Shown: positions 46,601-55,735 of the stretch, piece after piece
How positions within the stretch are numbered: position 1 is the stretch's first letter
Layout: each line of letters starts with the position of its first letter
NCBI GenBank assembly: GCA_035578905.1
Contig: JAQJVL010000523.1
Span: 434,001-498,000, forward strand
Reading direction: 5' to 3'
Source: Stictocephala bisonia
Lineage: Eukaryota; Arthropoda; Insecta; Hemiptera; Membracidae
DNA: 64,000 nt
Made by a program: the position numbers and the translations under genes
Notes under the pieces: generated by a model
The model's input: only the letters and a program-made list of their open reading frames with translations
Told to the model about the DNA's origin: nothing
Databases searched by the model: none

Positions 46601-47617
46601 GATATAAACAAAAAACATATTTTTGGCATCCCAGTAGGCAACATACATGTAATTGAGTTTCAAAAAAGGGGACTACCCCATGCTCACATCCTACTGATAT
46701 TAAAAGAACAAGATACTCCAAAATTATCAGAACATATAGACCAAATTGTATCGGCTGAGTTGCCAGATAAAGACAAATTTCCTACTTTACACGCAGCTGT
46801 TACAAAACATATGATTCATGGACCCTGTGGTGAGTGTAATTTAAACTCACCGTGTATGAAGGAAAATAAGTGTACTAAAAACTATCCTAAATCCTTTCAA
46901 AATGAAACTTTAGCTAACAAAGATGGATACCCTCAATACCGCCGAAGAAATAATGGTAATCATTTGTCCGTGAGAAATAAAGTAATTGACAATACATGGG
47001 TGGTTCCTTATAATCCATATCTTTTGTTAAAATACAACTGCCATATCAATGTGGAAGTTTGCGCTACAGTCAAAAGTGTTAAATATCTTTTTAAATATGT
47101 GTATAAAGGGCATGATTGTGCAAATGTACAAATCACAGAAAGAAACAAAAATTTTAACGAAATACAGAAGCACTTAGATAATAGTACAGTAAGTGCACCA
47201 GAAGCCATGTGGCGAATACTTGGAAATGACATACACAAACAGTCGCACACTATAATACGATTGCCTGTTCACCTTCCTGAACATCAAAGCATTGTCTTCC
47301 ATCCAAATTCACTAAACAGAAATACAGACAATCTGTTACAAACTGCTGTGAAAGATACAATGTTGACAGCATGGTTTAAGTTAAACGCGGAAGATGAAAA
47401 TGCTAGATTAATTTACTATAGCGATATACCTAAAAATTATGTTTTTAATAAAAAAACAAGGAAATGGATTCGCAGACAGCAAGACAGACATAATATAATT
47501 GGTCGAATGTATTTTGTAAATCTGGGTTGTGATCCTGAAAGGTATTGTTTAAGACTTCTTCTGCTTCATGTACCTGGTGCTACATCTTATGATGATTTAA
47601 AAACGATTGATGGTTAG
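43619..47617 (+). pseudogene. Helitron protein, OTU protease, AT-hook array and Rep nuclease part
   Basis: This 1332-residue frame starts at ATG 43619. Residues 8-140 form an OTU cysteine-protease domain with GDGNC (D12, C15) and GHYD (H133). Residues 155-505 hold one divergent and five regular 64-residue repeats, each with an RGRPTKNRKRK or RGCPTKNKKRK AT-hook-like core. A CEFCGAKHF...CC zinc-binding block (about 557-580) and the Helitron N-terminal domain follow. The Rep HUH nuclease shows FQKRGLPHAHILL (about residue 1015) and the tyrosine motif KYLFKYVYKGHD (about 1157). It ends at KTIDG where a foldback insertion breaks the frame. The helicase follows at 47781. Expected role: rolling-circle transposition. 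Confidence 0.92.
44230..45110 (+). repeat. Coding tandem repeats (192 bp) in the Helitron ORF
   Basis: Five 192-bp units. Units 1-2 are duplicated as units 3-4 with almost no differences (period 384 bp). Odd units keep the GRP AT-hook core; units 2 and 4 have GCP and CES in place of GRP and RES, so they are probably weak or dead hooks. Confidence 0.9.
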
Positions 47618-47703
47618 TACCATCAATCGTCAAATGTGTTTTTGATTATGAAACGTTTTTTAATTATGAAACGTATCATAATTAGTATTATGATACGTTT
47701 CAT
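47603..47703. repeat. Two perfect hairpins with TAGT loops at the Helitron ORF break
   Basis: Hairpin 1: 47603-47614 with 47619-47630, 12-bp arms. Hairpin 2: 47666-47682 with 47687-47703, 17-bp arms. Both loops are TAGT. Between them are two near copies of ATTATGAAACG. The left arm of hairpin 1 and right arm of hairpin 2 are the original coding sequence (KTIDG; FHEAAVQKGL). Confidence 0.93.
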
Positions 47704-48854
47704 GAAGCGGCTGTGCAAAAAGGCTTGATAAAAATGACGAAATTTGGGATAAAACTTTAGCTGAAGCTGTCAATTTTAGCATGCCTAAAAATTTAAGGGA
47801 CTTATTCTCATATATTCTAATATTTGCTTCCCCATCTAATGCTAAGGAATTATTTGAAAAATACCTATCTCATCTTTGGGAAGACTTTGCAAACAGCCAC
47901 AAAATAGGCCATACAGATAACTGTGAACGTTGTAAAAATTTGACTCTAATAGAAATTAACAACACCTTAGCAGCAAGTCATAGCTCTTTCCTTAAATACA
48001 ATCTCCCGATGCCAGTAAATGATATCCTACCAATCAACCATACTGATATCTATGATCATGAGCTAGAGAAAGAAAAAAGCAAAGAAATGATAAATAGTTT
48101 GAATACCGAGCAAAGACAGTGTTATGACAATATAATTGCATCAATAAACAATGAAGTCCCAGAAACATGTTTTTTTCTGGATGGGCCAGGAGGCACAGGA
48201 AAAACTTATTTGTATAAGACTATTCTGTGTACAGTGCGTGGAGGAAAAAATATTGCATTACCTATTGCGTCTACTGGCATTGCTGCAAACTTATTGGAAG
48301 GAGGTAAAACATATTTTAACCAATTCAAGTTGGTACCCCCTTTAAACGAAACATCCGTTTCAAATATAAGATTGAATTCTCTCGAAGCCACCATCATTAG
48401 ATCAGCCAAAATCATAATTTGGGATGAAGCAACTATGGCACCAGGAATTGCTTTGACTGCCATTGACAGAGTGCTAAAGGAAATAATGAACAACCAGAAT
48501 TCTTTCGGTGGAAAAGTTATGTTACTAGGTGGGGCTTTCAGGCAAACTCTTCCAGTTGTCAGACATGGTAACAGAACTAAAATAATAGAAGCAAGTATAA
48601 AATTTCACCCACTGTGGGAATGCTTTAAGATCCTACGATTAAGTAAAAATGTACGATCAGTGGATGATTTATTTAGCAAGTGGCTATTAAGCGTAGGAAA
48701 TGGTCTGACTGATAGAACATATGATTTACCAGAAGAACTAATAGAAATACCACCAAAAATGTTAAGTCACGGTAACATAGCCAGAGATACATTTGGGGAT
48801 AAGTTGGACATTGCACACTCTCATGAATTCGCCCAAAAGGCTATTTTATGTTAA
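47704..48854 (+). pseudogene. Helitron helicase, N-terminal part
   Basis: After the hairpins the coding sequence resumes (EAAVQKGLIK, then one missing A, then WDKTLAEAVNFSMPKNLRDL; clean frame from 47781). It is a Pif1-type helicase: Walker A FFLDGPGGTGKTYLYKT, IASTGIAANLL, Walker B IIIWDEATM, GGKVMLLGGAFRQTLPV and LRLSKNVR. A TAA at 48852-48854 stops it; the next frame continues in the same phase, so this is a plain nonsense change. Confidence 0.9.
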
Positions 48855-49490
48855 AAAAACACAGATATGGATTATCTAAATGAAACTGTTCACAACTTAC
48901 TGGAAGCAAAACCAGAAACATACTTAAGTTCGGATTCTATTGAAGCGGATGATAGTTCCCATGCAGATACACATTACCCTATAGAATTTTTAAATCAGCT
49001 ATCACCATCAGGAATGCCAATACATAAATTAAATTTAAAGATTGGAGCTGATATAATGATACTAAGAAATCTTAACACAAAAAGAGGGTTATGTAATGGC
49101 ACCCGATTAATTTTAAAAAAGTTAAAGCCTAATTTAATAATTGCAGAGGTTTTAACTGGATCTTCAGCAGGTGACATTGTGTTCATTCCAAGGATTGATT
49201 TAGCACAGACGGACACAGAATTGCCATTTGTTTTAAAAAGAAGACAATTTCCTATAAAATTAGCATTTGCCATGACGATTAATAAAGCACAAGGCCAGAC
49301 TTTAAAGAAAGTTGGTGTCTACCTACCAGCACCAGTATTCAGCCATGGACAATTGTATGTTGCACTGTCTAGGGTAAAAAGTTTTGATGATATTAAAATA
49401 AAAATTATCCCCAACAAAGAACAAGGAAAATTGTTGAAAAACTCTAATAAAATATTTACAAAGAATGTTGTGTATAAAGAAATATTGTAA
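48855..49490 (+). pseudogene. Helitron helicase, C-terminal part
   Basis: Continues directly in phase after the stop: [65 protein letters not shown], then [20 protein letters not shown] and [20 protein letters not shown]. These are Pif1/RecD-like helicase motifs V-VI with the Helitron-typical ending. It closes at 49490. Confidence 0.9.
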
Positions 49491-49645
49491 ATAAATACGT
49501 TACCGTTATGTTTGATTTTTATTTTAATTTAAGTATCTAATCTAACAGAAAACAAATTTTTTTTAAGTACAATTTCAATATTGAAAATAATTATAAATAA
49601 TTTTTTTTGATTTTACAGGAAATAGCTTACACGTACCATTTTACT

Positions 49646-49685
49646 AGAGACCGTTGTATTTGACCACAACGGGCTCTGTTTCTAG
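49646..49685 (+). terminator. Helitron 3' end: hairpin plus CTAG
   Basis: AGAGACCGTTGT (49646-49657) pairs with ACAACGGGCTCT (49666-49677) at 11 of 12 positions across an 8-nt loop. Four bases later comes CTAG (49682-49685) followed by T. This is the canonical Helitron 3' terminus (hairpin shortly before CTRR, insertion before T). Confidence 0.75.
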
Positions 49686-50690
49686 TATTAAATATTTAAA
49701 CTATATTTTGGATACTAAAAGAACGAAAAATACGGACATCTACCCGGTTTTGCTTTGTACGTTACGGACACGGAATGTAAAATAAAACCGTCCGTACAAA
49801 ATACGGACGTATTGCAACCCTAGTCATTCAAGGCTTTGTCTTTTATAGATATCGATATCCCAGAATCGATTACTTTACAAACACTATCGAGTTTTGGAGT
49901 AAAAGTCAAGAATCGAGTACTTGATTCTCCAACAATATCACTACCTTCTATTATACCGGTAGATATTGATTTAGAATATCAAGTACAGCAGTGGTAATGG
50001 ACCCACCCGCCCACTCATACACGTACAGTGGGTTTTTTGACAGTTTGCCAATTCAGCGATATCGCCCATAGATCTGGTGACTTTTTCCTTCTTTTAGCGG
50101 GGGAAAAAAAAAAGCGGACCAATCTAGCGGAATTTCAGATTTTGATTTCGTACACACGTATTAAATAGTTACCAAAATCTTCCTTCATATTAGAGGTAAA
50201 ATTTTGGTAGGCTTGTCCAATATGCAATACCTATTCTACCATTTCTGGGTTTTCTCGACCTTATCTTATGGCCCAGTTGTCCAATAACATAAGACAGCGT
50301 TGTTTGGAATAACCGGTCGATCTAATCTAATCTTAATATATTCCAAAATCTCTGACTTTGAGGACAAAGAATATTTAATTTAAAATGTATAATTTCGTTT
50401 TGATTACCTTAACAGCTCTGTACTGATATGTAATATCATATATTTACTGGCCAGTAAGCTTTACTGTGATTGTTTACTGTATATTTTCATTCAAATGTTG
50501 TTTATCTCTTTTTATAGAAATCTTCCTTGCAATATTTATGTTTTTCCCCTGGAAACAACGTGTTTTTATATTTGGTGGCGTTTCTGTTTCTAGCTACAGT
50601 ACTAAAATCTAAAATTTAGCTACTTCTAGCGACTTATTATGTTTAAGTGTTGGCAATACTATTGAGTGAGTGGGGGGAGTGGGCTTTGCG
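49686..50690. other. Spacer between Helitron and hAT
   Basis: No gene seen. It contains one isolated inverted copy of the 27-kb minisatellite unit (50000-50031). The 60 bp just before the hAT element is GC-richer and would have been next to the PPIE promoter before the insertion. Confidence 0.55.
50000..50031 (-). repeat. Orphan inverted unit of the 36-bp minisatellite
   Basis: Read on the minus strand it gives CCACTGTACGTGTATGAGTG then GGCGGGTGGGTC, matching the array unit at about 27868-27900 with one difference in 32 bases. Confidence 0.85.
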
Positions 50691-51325
50691 CCTTGCGGCA
50701 GTGTTGCCAGACGTACGATAGTTATCGTACTTGTACGATAATTTCACTGGCTGGTACGATATACGATAGCAAGTCACTATCGTACCTAAAAAGTACGATA
50801 ATTTTGACTATTAAATGCTTTAAAAATTAAATGTTGGTATATTTGATTTTTACTATTAATCTAAAATAATAATTCTCAATATTTTGCCCAACAATGAAAG
50901 GCCAATCAAACAGAAAGAAAAACATTGTTCCTTAAATTCTTTGCTTATCTTCTTATCGCTACACCTAAACATCACGTCCCCTTTCCTCTGATAACTGTTT
51001 TTGTTTATGCTGTTATTTGTCATTCCATTGATAAACAGAATGACAAGGGATCACCAAATGCAAGTACTGTACACCAGTCTTTAGTAAGAGCTCAATAGTA
51101 ACGTATCGAATTAACTTGGTGGTGATTTTATCGTTTTAGTGAGTGTTTTTTTACAACAAATACAACAGTTAATTTATTAATTTTATTTTTTTACACTTTC
51201 TTAATTAATAAGTAAACTGTGTTTCATAGGTGATATATATCTAATTAGATAGTCTATGTCTTATTTTGTGTGTGATATGTAATAATTTTATTTATTTATT
51301 TAATTATTTTAATTTTACCACTAAC

Positions 51326-53008
51326 ATGAGCTCAGAAGAAGAAGAAGGACCTTCATCAAGTAAGAAACTTTTATTATCTACTCAATCAAAACATAAACAA
51401 CAGAAGTATAGACCGCAATGGGAAAAAGATGAACGTTTTATGAAATGGATTGAGCCAGAAAAAAGTTCTGCGTTAAAAGCTCGTTGTCGTATTTGCAATG
51501 TATCAATGACGGCAGAGATTACAGTATTAAAAAACCATGGAAAGGGTGTTAAGCATCAGAAGCTTATTGCTTCGGTATTAAGTCAGCAACCCAAAATTAC
51601 ATCTTTAGGATTTACAAAAAGCACTCCAATCAATTTAAAAACACAAATTGCTGAAATTAAGCTTGCTGGTTTTTTCGCTGAGCATAACATTTCATTTAAA
51701 ACAGCAGATCACTTAGTAGAAGTTATTAAAAGTAGCTTTGATGATTCGAATATTGCTAAGGAGTTTACTTTAAAAAGAACTAAATGCAATGCTGTGGTAA
51801 AGAAAGTTATAGGGCAAACATTTAAAGAAGTGTTAGTTGAAAACTTAAAAGACTCAAAATTTTCTATTTTAATTTATGAGTCGACTGATATAAGTAGTGT
51901 TAAGTCGATGTGTATAGTTGTTAGGTTTTTTTCTAAACCTCAAGGGAGGATTGTGAGTAAATTTTTCGAACTAATCAATGTTTTCAATAATCCTTCAGTT
52001 GTAAATAAAGGCGCAACAGCTGAAAACTTATATTCTGCACTCATGAGTATTTCTACTAACTATGATATTCCTAAACACAATCTGATTGGATTCGGTTCTG
52101 ATGGTTGCAACACAATGATGGGTGAGAACAACTCTGTAGCTAGTCGATTAAAGGACGACTTTCCGGGAATAACCATTCTTAAGTGTGTTTGCCATTCGCT
52201 TCATTTATGTGCAAGTGAAGCTTGCAAGGAGCTCCCAAGTGAACTTGAGGATCTTGTAAGGGGAGTTTTTAATTTTATTCATGGTAGTTCAAAAAGAATG
52301 GCACTATTTGAACATTTTCAAAAGTTTTTAGAAATTGATGTTCACAAACTTCTGCATCCGTCACAGACACGGTGGCTATCTGTAATAACTGCTGTAAACC
52401 GTGTTTTAGAACAATGGGATGCTCTTAAACTGTTTTTCATAGACATGCTTGTAACTGAGAAATCTGTTCATGCTCAGCAGATTTGCAACTGGCTACATGA
52501 TCCTTTTTTTAAAATGTATCTTCAATTTCTTAACTGGACTTTGCCAAAGTTTACCCTTTTAAACGAATATTTTCAAAATGAGAAAGTTGTAGTTACAAGT
52601 CTTCACACTAAAATGAAAGAGGTGTACATAGAGATGTTGTTGTGTTTTTTGAAAAGAGACTATGTCATGAAAACTATTGATTCTGATTGTGTAATTGAAT
52701 ATGACAATACAAGTTTTTGGTTGACAAACAATGAAATGTATCTAGGTGTTGACATTTTGCGTGCTCTACAAACTAAAGACATTTATTCGGAAAAACGTAA
52801 GGTTAGTGATTTAATTGAAAACTGCAGGAGATTTTTTATTCGTAGTGTGCAAGAACTCCAGAAAAGATTTGACTTTAAAGATCCTGTTTTATCAAATATG
52901 CCAGCCCTTAACCAACAACTAGCACTTTCATCTGAATTTAGAAAAGATCAGAAAAGATCATCCAAGCCTTCTACCTCTAATACTTTCGCTTCCCCGCATA
53001 GCATCTGA
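51326..53008 (+). pseudogene. hAT transposase, main part
   Basis: The likely start is ATG 51326 (MSSEEEEGPSSSKKLLL), not the upstream ATG 51266, because conserved-looking sequence begins there. A zinc-finger block reads ARCRICNVSM...HGKGVKHQK. Catalytic candidates: D188 in YESTDISSV and about D258 in GFGSDGCNTMMG. The CHSLHLCAS and SQTRWLSV motifs follow (RW conserved in hATs). The frame is lost at about 53000 and the C-terminal dimerisation part continues in the +1 frame. Confidence 0.9.
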
Positions 53009-53480
53009 TCCCACCATTCACCAAGTCATGGACGATGAATGGAGAAAACTTCCTTCTTTCAAAAACCATCTACCTAAAGAAATTGTTGAACTAAAGCAAA
53101 ATGATGATATTTTTTGGTTTCAGTTGATGGAATACAAAAACGTATTAGGAGATAAAGAATTTACTGTTCTCCCAAAATTCGCATTAGAAGCATTATCTCT
53201 TCCTCACTCCAACGCTGAATGTGAAAGAGTTTTTAGTCGAGTAAACAACATAAAAACAAAATCGCGTAATAAACTTATTACTAGTAGTGTAAATAGCATC
53301 CTGTTAGCAAATGAATGTGTAAAAGACTGTGGAGACTGTACCCTATTTTCCCCATCAAAAGAAATGCTTCAGAAGATGACCTCTGCTACACTGTACAAAT
53401 ATGATGAAATGGATCCACAACCTGGAACATCGTCTAAAGAAATAATTGATGAAGACGATGACATAATTTTTCAAGAATAA
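53009..53480 (+). pseudogene. hAT transposase, C-terminal dimerisation part
   Basis: This frame reads SDPTIHQVMDDEWRKLPSFK, LPKFALEALSLPHSNAECER, VFSRVNNIKTKSRNKLITSS and an acidic tail. SNAECERVFS holds the conserved hAT third acidic residue and dimer interface. Apart from the shift near 53000 the protein looks intact, which agrees with the perfect TIRs and target duplication: a young copy. Confidence 0.9.
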
Positions 53481-54068
53481 CCACGTTCTTTTTCAAGTAA
53501 AGTACAGAACTAAATGACTATGTTAATATTATTTTACTAAAAATGTGATATTTTATAAAACTGAGAATTTTTTTCCTACTTCAAGATTTGTGCGTTCGCA
53601 ACTTTATACCATTAAACTATGGTAAGTGAATTTTTCTCATGTTGTACTTTGTTATGCTACTAAAATTTTAAAAGCATGAATAATACAGTATTTCATATTA
53701 TAATATATTATTAATTTGATTTGTTGTGAATTTTAAAATAATGTTTGGAAAAAAGGCTAGAAATTCCATAAATTTTCGAGGTTGATTAATAATGCTGAAT
53801 GGGTACTAATGGTTACACACATTACTAATACTGTGAAGTTACATATTTCAAAGTTTTTTCTTATTTATTTATTGTTTACTGTGAATAGACCTGTCGCTAT
53901 ATAAAATATTTTTGTATGCTTTTTGTGGTTTCACCTAACCAAAACATATAACTCTTAACACTTTAAAACTAAAACAAAAACAGTACGATATTTCATTCCT
54001 AAAGTACGATAATTTAGGAAGGATGGTACGATACTGCCTTTTTAAAATCTGGCAACACTGCCTTGCGG

Positions 54069-54236
54069 AATCTCAGCTTCACCATTTGCATTTCCTCTTA
54101 TTAGGGTAACGTTAATTTTTCACAAGTTTGTGAGTACCGTTTATTTGAAGTTGGTGAATATAATTGTATTGGATAATCTTGGTAAGATATGCTGTTTATT
54201 TATAGATGCATAGTTAATTTTGTTACTTTTAATTAG
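54069..54236 (+). promoter_or_regulatory. Probable 5' UTR / promoter of PPIE, with a 55-bp intron
   Basis: Sequence between the hAT and the PPIE coding exon. A donor (CTTG|GTAAGA at 54182) and acceptor (TTTTAATTAG ending 54236) could define a tiny 5' UTR intron of 55 bp. No TATA box is evident. Transcription start not determinable. Confidence 0.4.
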
Positions 54237-54248
54237 GCTGTGGATAAA

Positions 54249-54266
54249 ATGCAGTATGACAACTAA
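54249..54266 (+). promoter_or_regulatory. Overlapping upstream ORF
   Basis: ATG at 54249 opens a five-codon frame (MQYDN, stop TAA at 54264-54266) that overlaps the proposed PPIE start at 54256 in another frame. If transcribed it could reduce initiation at the main start. Confidence 0.4.
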
Positions 54267-54289
54267 TCAGAAAAGGACTGTTTATGTTG
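54256..54289 (+). CDS. PPIE: Probable PPIE (cyclophilin-33) first coding exon
   Basis: ATG 54256 encodes MTTNQKRTVYVG, with donor GTAAGT directly after the first base of the glycine codon (phase 1). Nuclear cyclophilin E starts with a short peptide of this form leading into an RRM (KRxLYVGGL). PPIE is an RNA-binding peptidyl-prolyl isomerase of the spliceosome and an MLL1 partner (family knowledge). No further exon with the RRM or cyclophilin domain is visible to the right, so intron 1 would exceed 9.7 kb, plausible because it is filled with TEs. Other RRM proteins could share this 11-residue start. Confidence 0.55.
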
Positions 54290-54601
54290 GTAAGTATATA
54301 ATTGTAGAAGCATGATTTTCCAAATATGTTACAACCAAGGGCTAAAATAAAATTTTGCTATTGGAGAAATAATGCGGTAAACTGGTACTTAGCATTGTTG
54401 TTAAAATACTAGGCCTAAGTAAGAAAGAAAATAATCTTTATTGAAAAAGCCAAACAAGCATAATACCGTCATTATAATTGTACATTTGTTCAAAAACATT
54501 ATTGGCCATTTAAAGTACTTAAGAGTAAAAATAACCTTAAATATACTGACAGATAATTTTTTTAATAGCATGTGGTGGTAGGAAATGGGGGAAAGTCATT
54601 T
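54290..54601 (+). other. Start of the presumed PPIE intron 1
   Basis: AT-rich, nothing recognised before the piggyBac derivative. Confidence 0.5.
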
Positions 54602-54605
54602 CTAA

Positions 54606-55731
54606 CCCTTTGACCGCCAATGTCCGATTGATCGGACGTCTAAGGTACAGCCGAAAACCGCCAACGTCCGATTGATCGGACGCTCGAATTTCAGTCTAAA
54701 AGCGCCAACGTCCGATTGGTCGGACGTCTCGTAATAAATTATTTACCAAGCTATTTATTGGTAATTATTTTGTATAATACATGTTTTGGACTAATAATAC
54801 ATCAAACTAAACTATACACAACAAGGTTTATGGTTTACGGCACTGCTGACCTTGAAACAGCTGATTGATTTGAGTGGTTGAAATAGATGTGTAGATGGTG
54901 ACCAAGCGCCTGAACGTGTGCAAAGTGCGGGAGGTAGTGGTGATCCACTCGATATTTTACCAGAAAAGAAAGAACGTAACTGTTCAGTATGCAGCAAAAT
55001 AAGTACAAGCTCAGGAGGTAAAAGGAAGAAAACTAGGTACATTTGCAAACGTTGCAATAAAGGTGTACACCCGTTATGCCTCCCCAAACATATTTGCTAA
55101 AGAAAATAAAAAAACATGTTTTGTAAATATTTGTATATACGTGTTATATTTATTACTATTATTATCTGGACACAAGTTGCTTTTTTTCTTCATTTTGTGT
55201 GTAAAATAAATTGAGTTAGAAGGAAAACATATACTTATGGAAATGTGAAGGAAACTGAAGACATATTAAAAATGTAAGTTTTAACACATTTGCTTAGTTT
55301 ATTACTTTTTAATATTATTTGTTTATTTCTTGGTAAAAAGTTCTAATTTTTTGTACCAGCAATTAGAACCATATTGTCTATAAAATGCCCTTGTTTCCGA
55401 CGTGTAAATTGTGTTTCTCTCATTCCGATTTTTGAGTGTAAAAAATATATTTTATAAAAAACAAGTACTAAATAGCACTATAAAACGATTGTAAAAATAT
55501 AATTACTGGCCATAAGACACTTTATTTTACATTATATTTACAGCCGTAATACTAGAATAAAAACAATAAAAAAATTATTCAATTCGGATAAAAAATATGG
55601 AAACTACGACTAATAATGTAAAATCATGTAAAATGTCTACAATTGGCCTTGGCGGTTCTCGATATGGCGGCCGGCTTAGGCGCTGGCGGCGAGCGGATAG
55701 CGTTCCTCAAATTGTCTTGGCGTTCAAAGGG
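54606..55731 (+). mobile_element. piggyBac deletion derivative, 1126 bp, CTAA flanks
   Basis: Ends CCCTTTGACCGCCAA (54606-54620) and TTGGCGTTCAAAGGG (55717-55731) are inverted repeats with one mismatch. CTAA flanks both sides (54602-54605, 55732-55735) instead of TTAA. The left end carries three CGCCAA-plus-palindrome repeats at 54615, 54659 and 54703 (24 bp each, spaced 44 bp). The right end has several GGCG boxes. The transposase is deleted except for its cysteine-rich tail. Confidence 0.9.
54918..55099 (+). pseudogene. piggyBac transposase C-terminal cysteine-rich domain
   Basis: The frame reads LDILPEKKERNCSVCSKIST, then RYICKRCNKGVHPLCLPKHI and C at a stop (TAA, 55098-55100). The C-x2-C, C-x2-C, H, C, H-x-C pattern matches the zinc-binding tail of piggyBac transposases, but the sequence differs clearly from the tail at 15.4 kb, so it belongs to another subfamily. 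The rest of the gene is missing. Confidence 0.85.
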
Positions 55732-55735
55732 CTAA

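Larger units (their letters stand above)
50699..54060 (+). mobile_element. hAT transposon, 3362 bp, 8-bp target duplication
   Basis: TIRs CAGTGTTGCCAGA (50699-50711) and its perfect complement (54048-54060) are flanked by the 8-bp duplication CCTTGCGG (50691-50698 and 54061-54068). Both subterminal regions carry repeated GTACGATA or TATCGTAC motifs (about six on the left, three on the right), likely transposase sites. The transposase gene inside is frameshifted near its end. Confidence 0.97.

Noticed and set aside
51266..51325. Upstream ATG of the hAT transposase frame
   Set aside because: The first 20 codons are AT-rich low-complexity sequence; the ATG at 51326 begins a normal acidic N-terminus.
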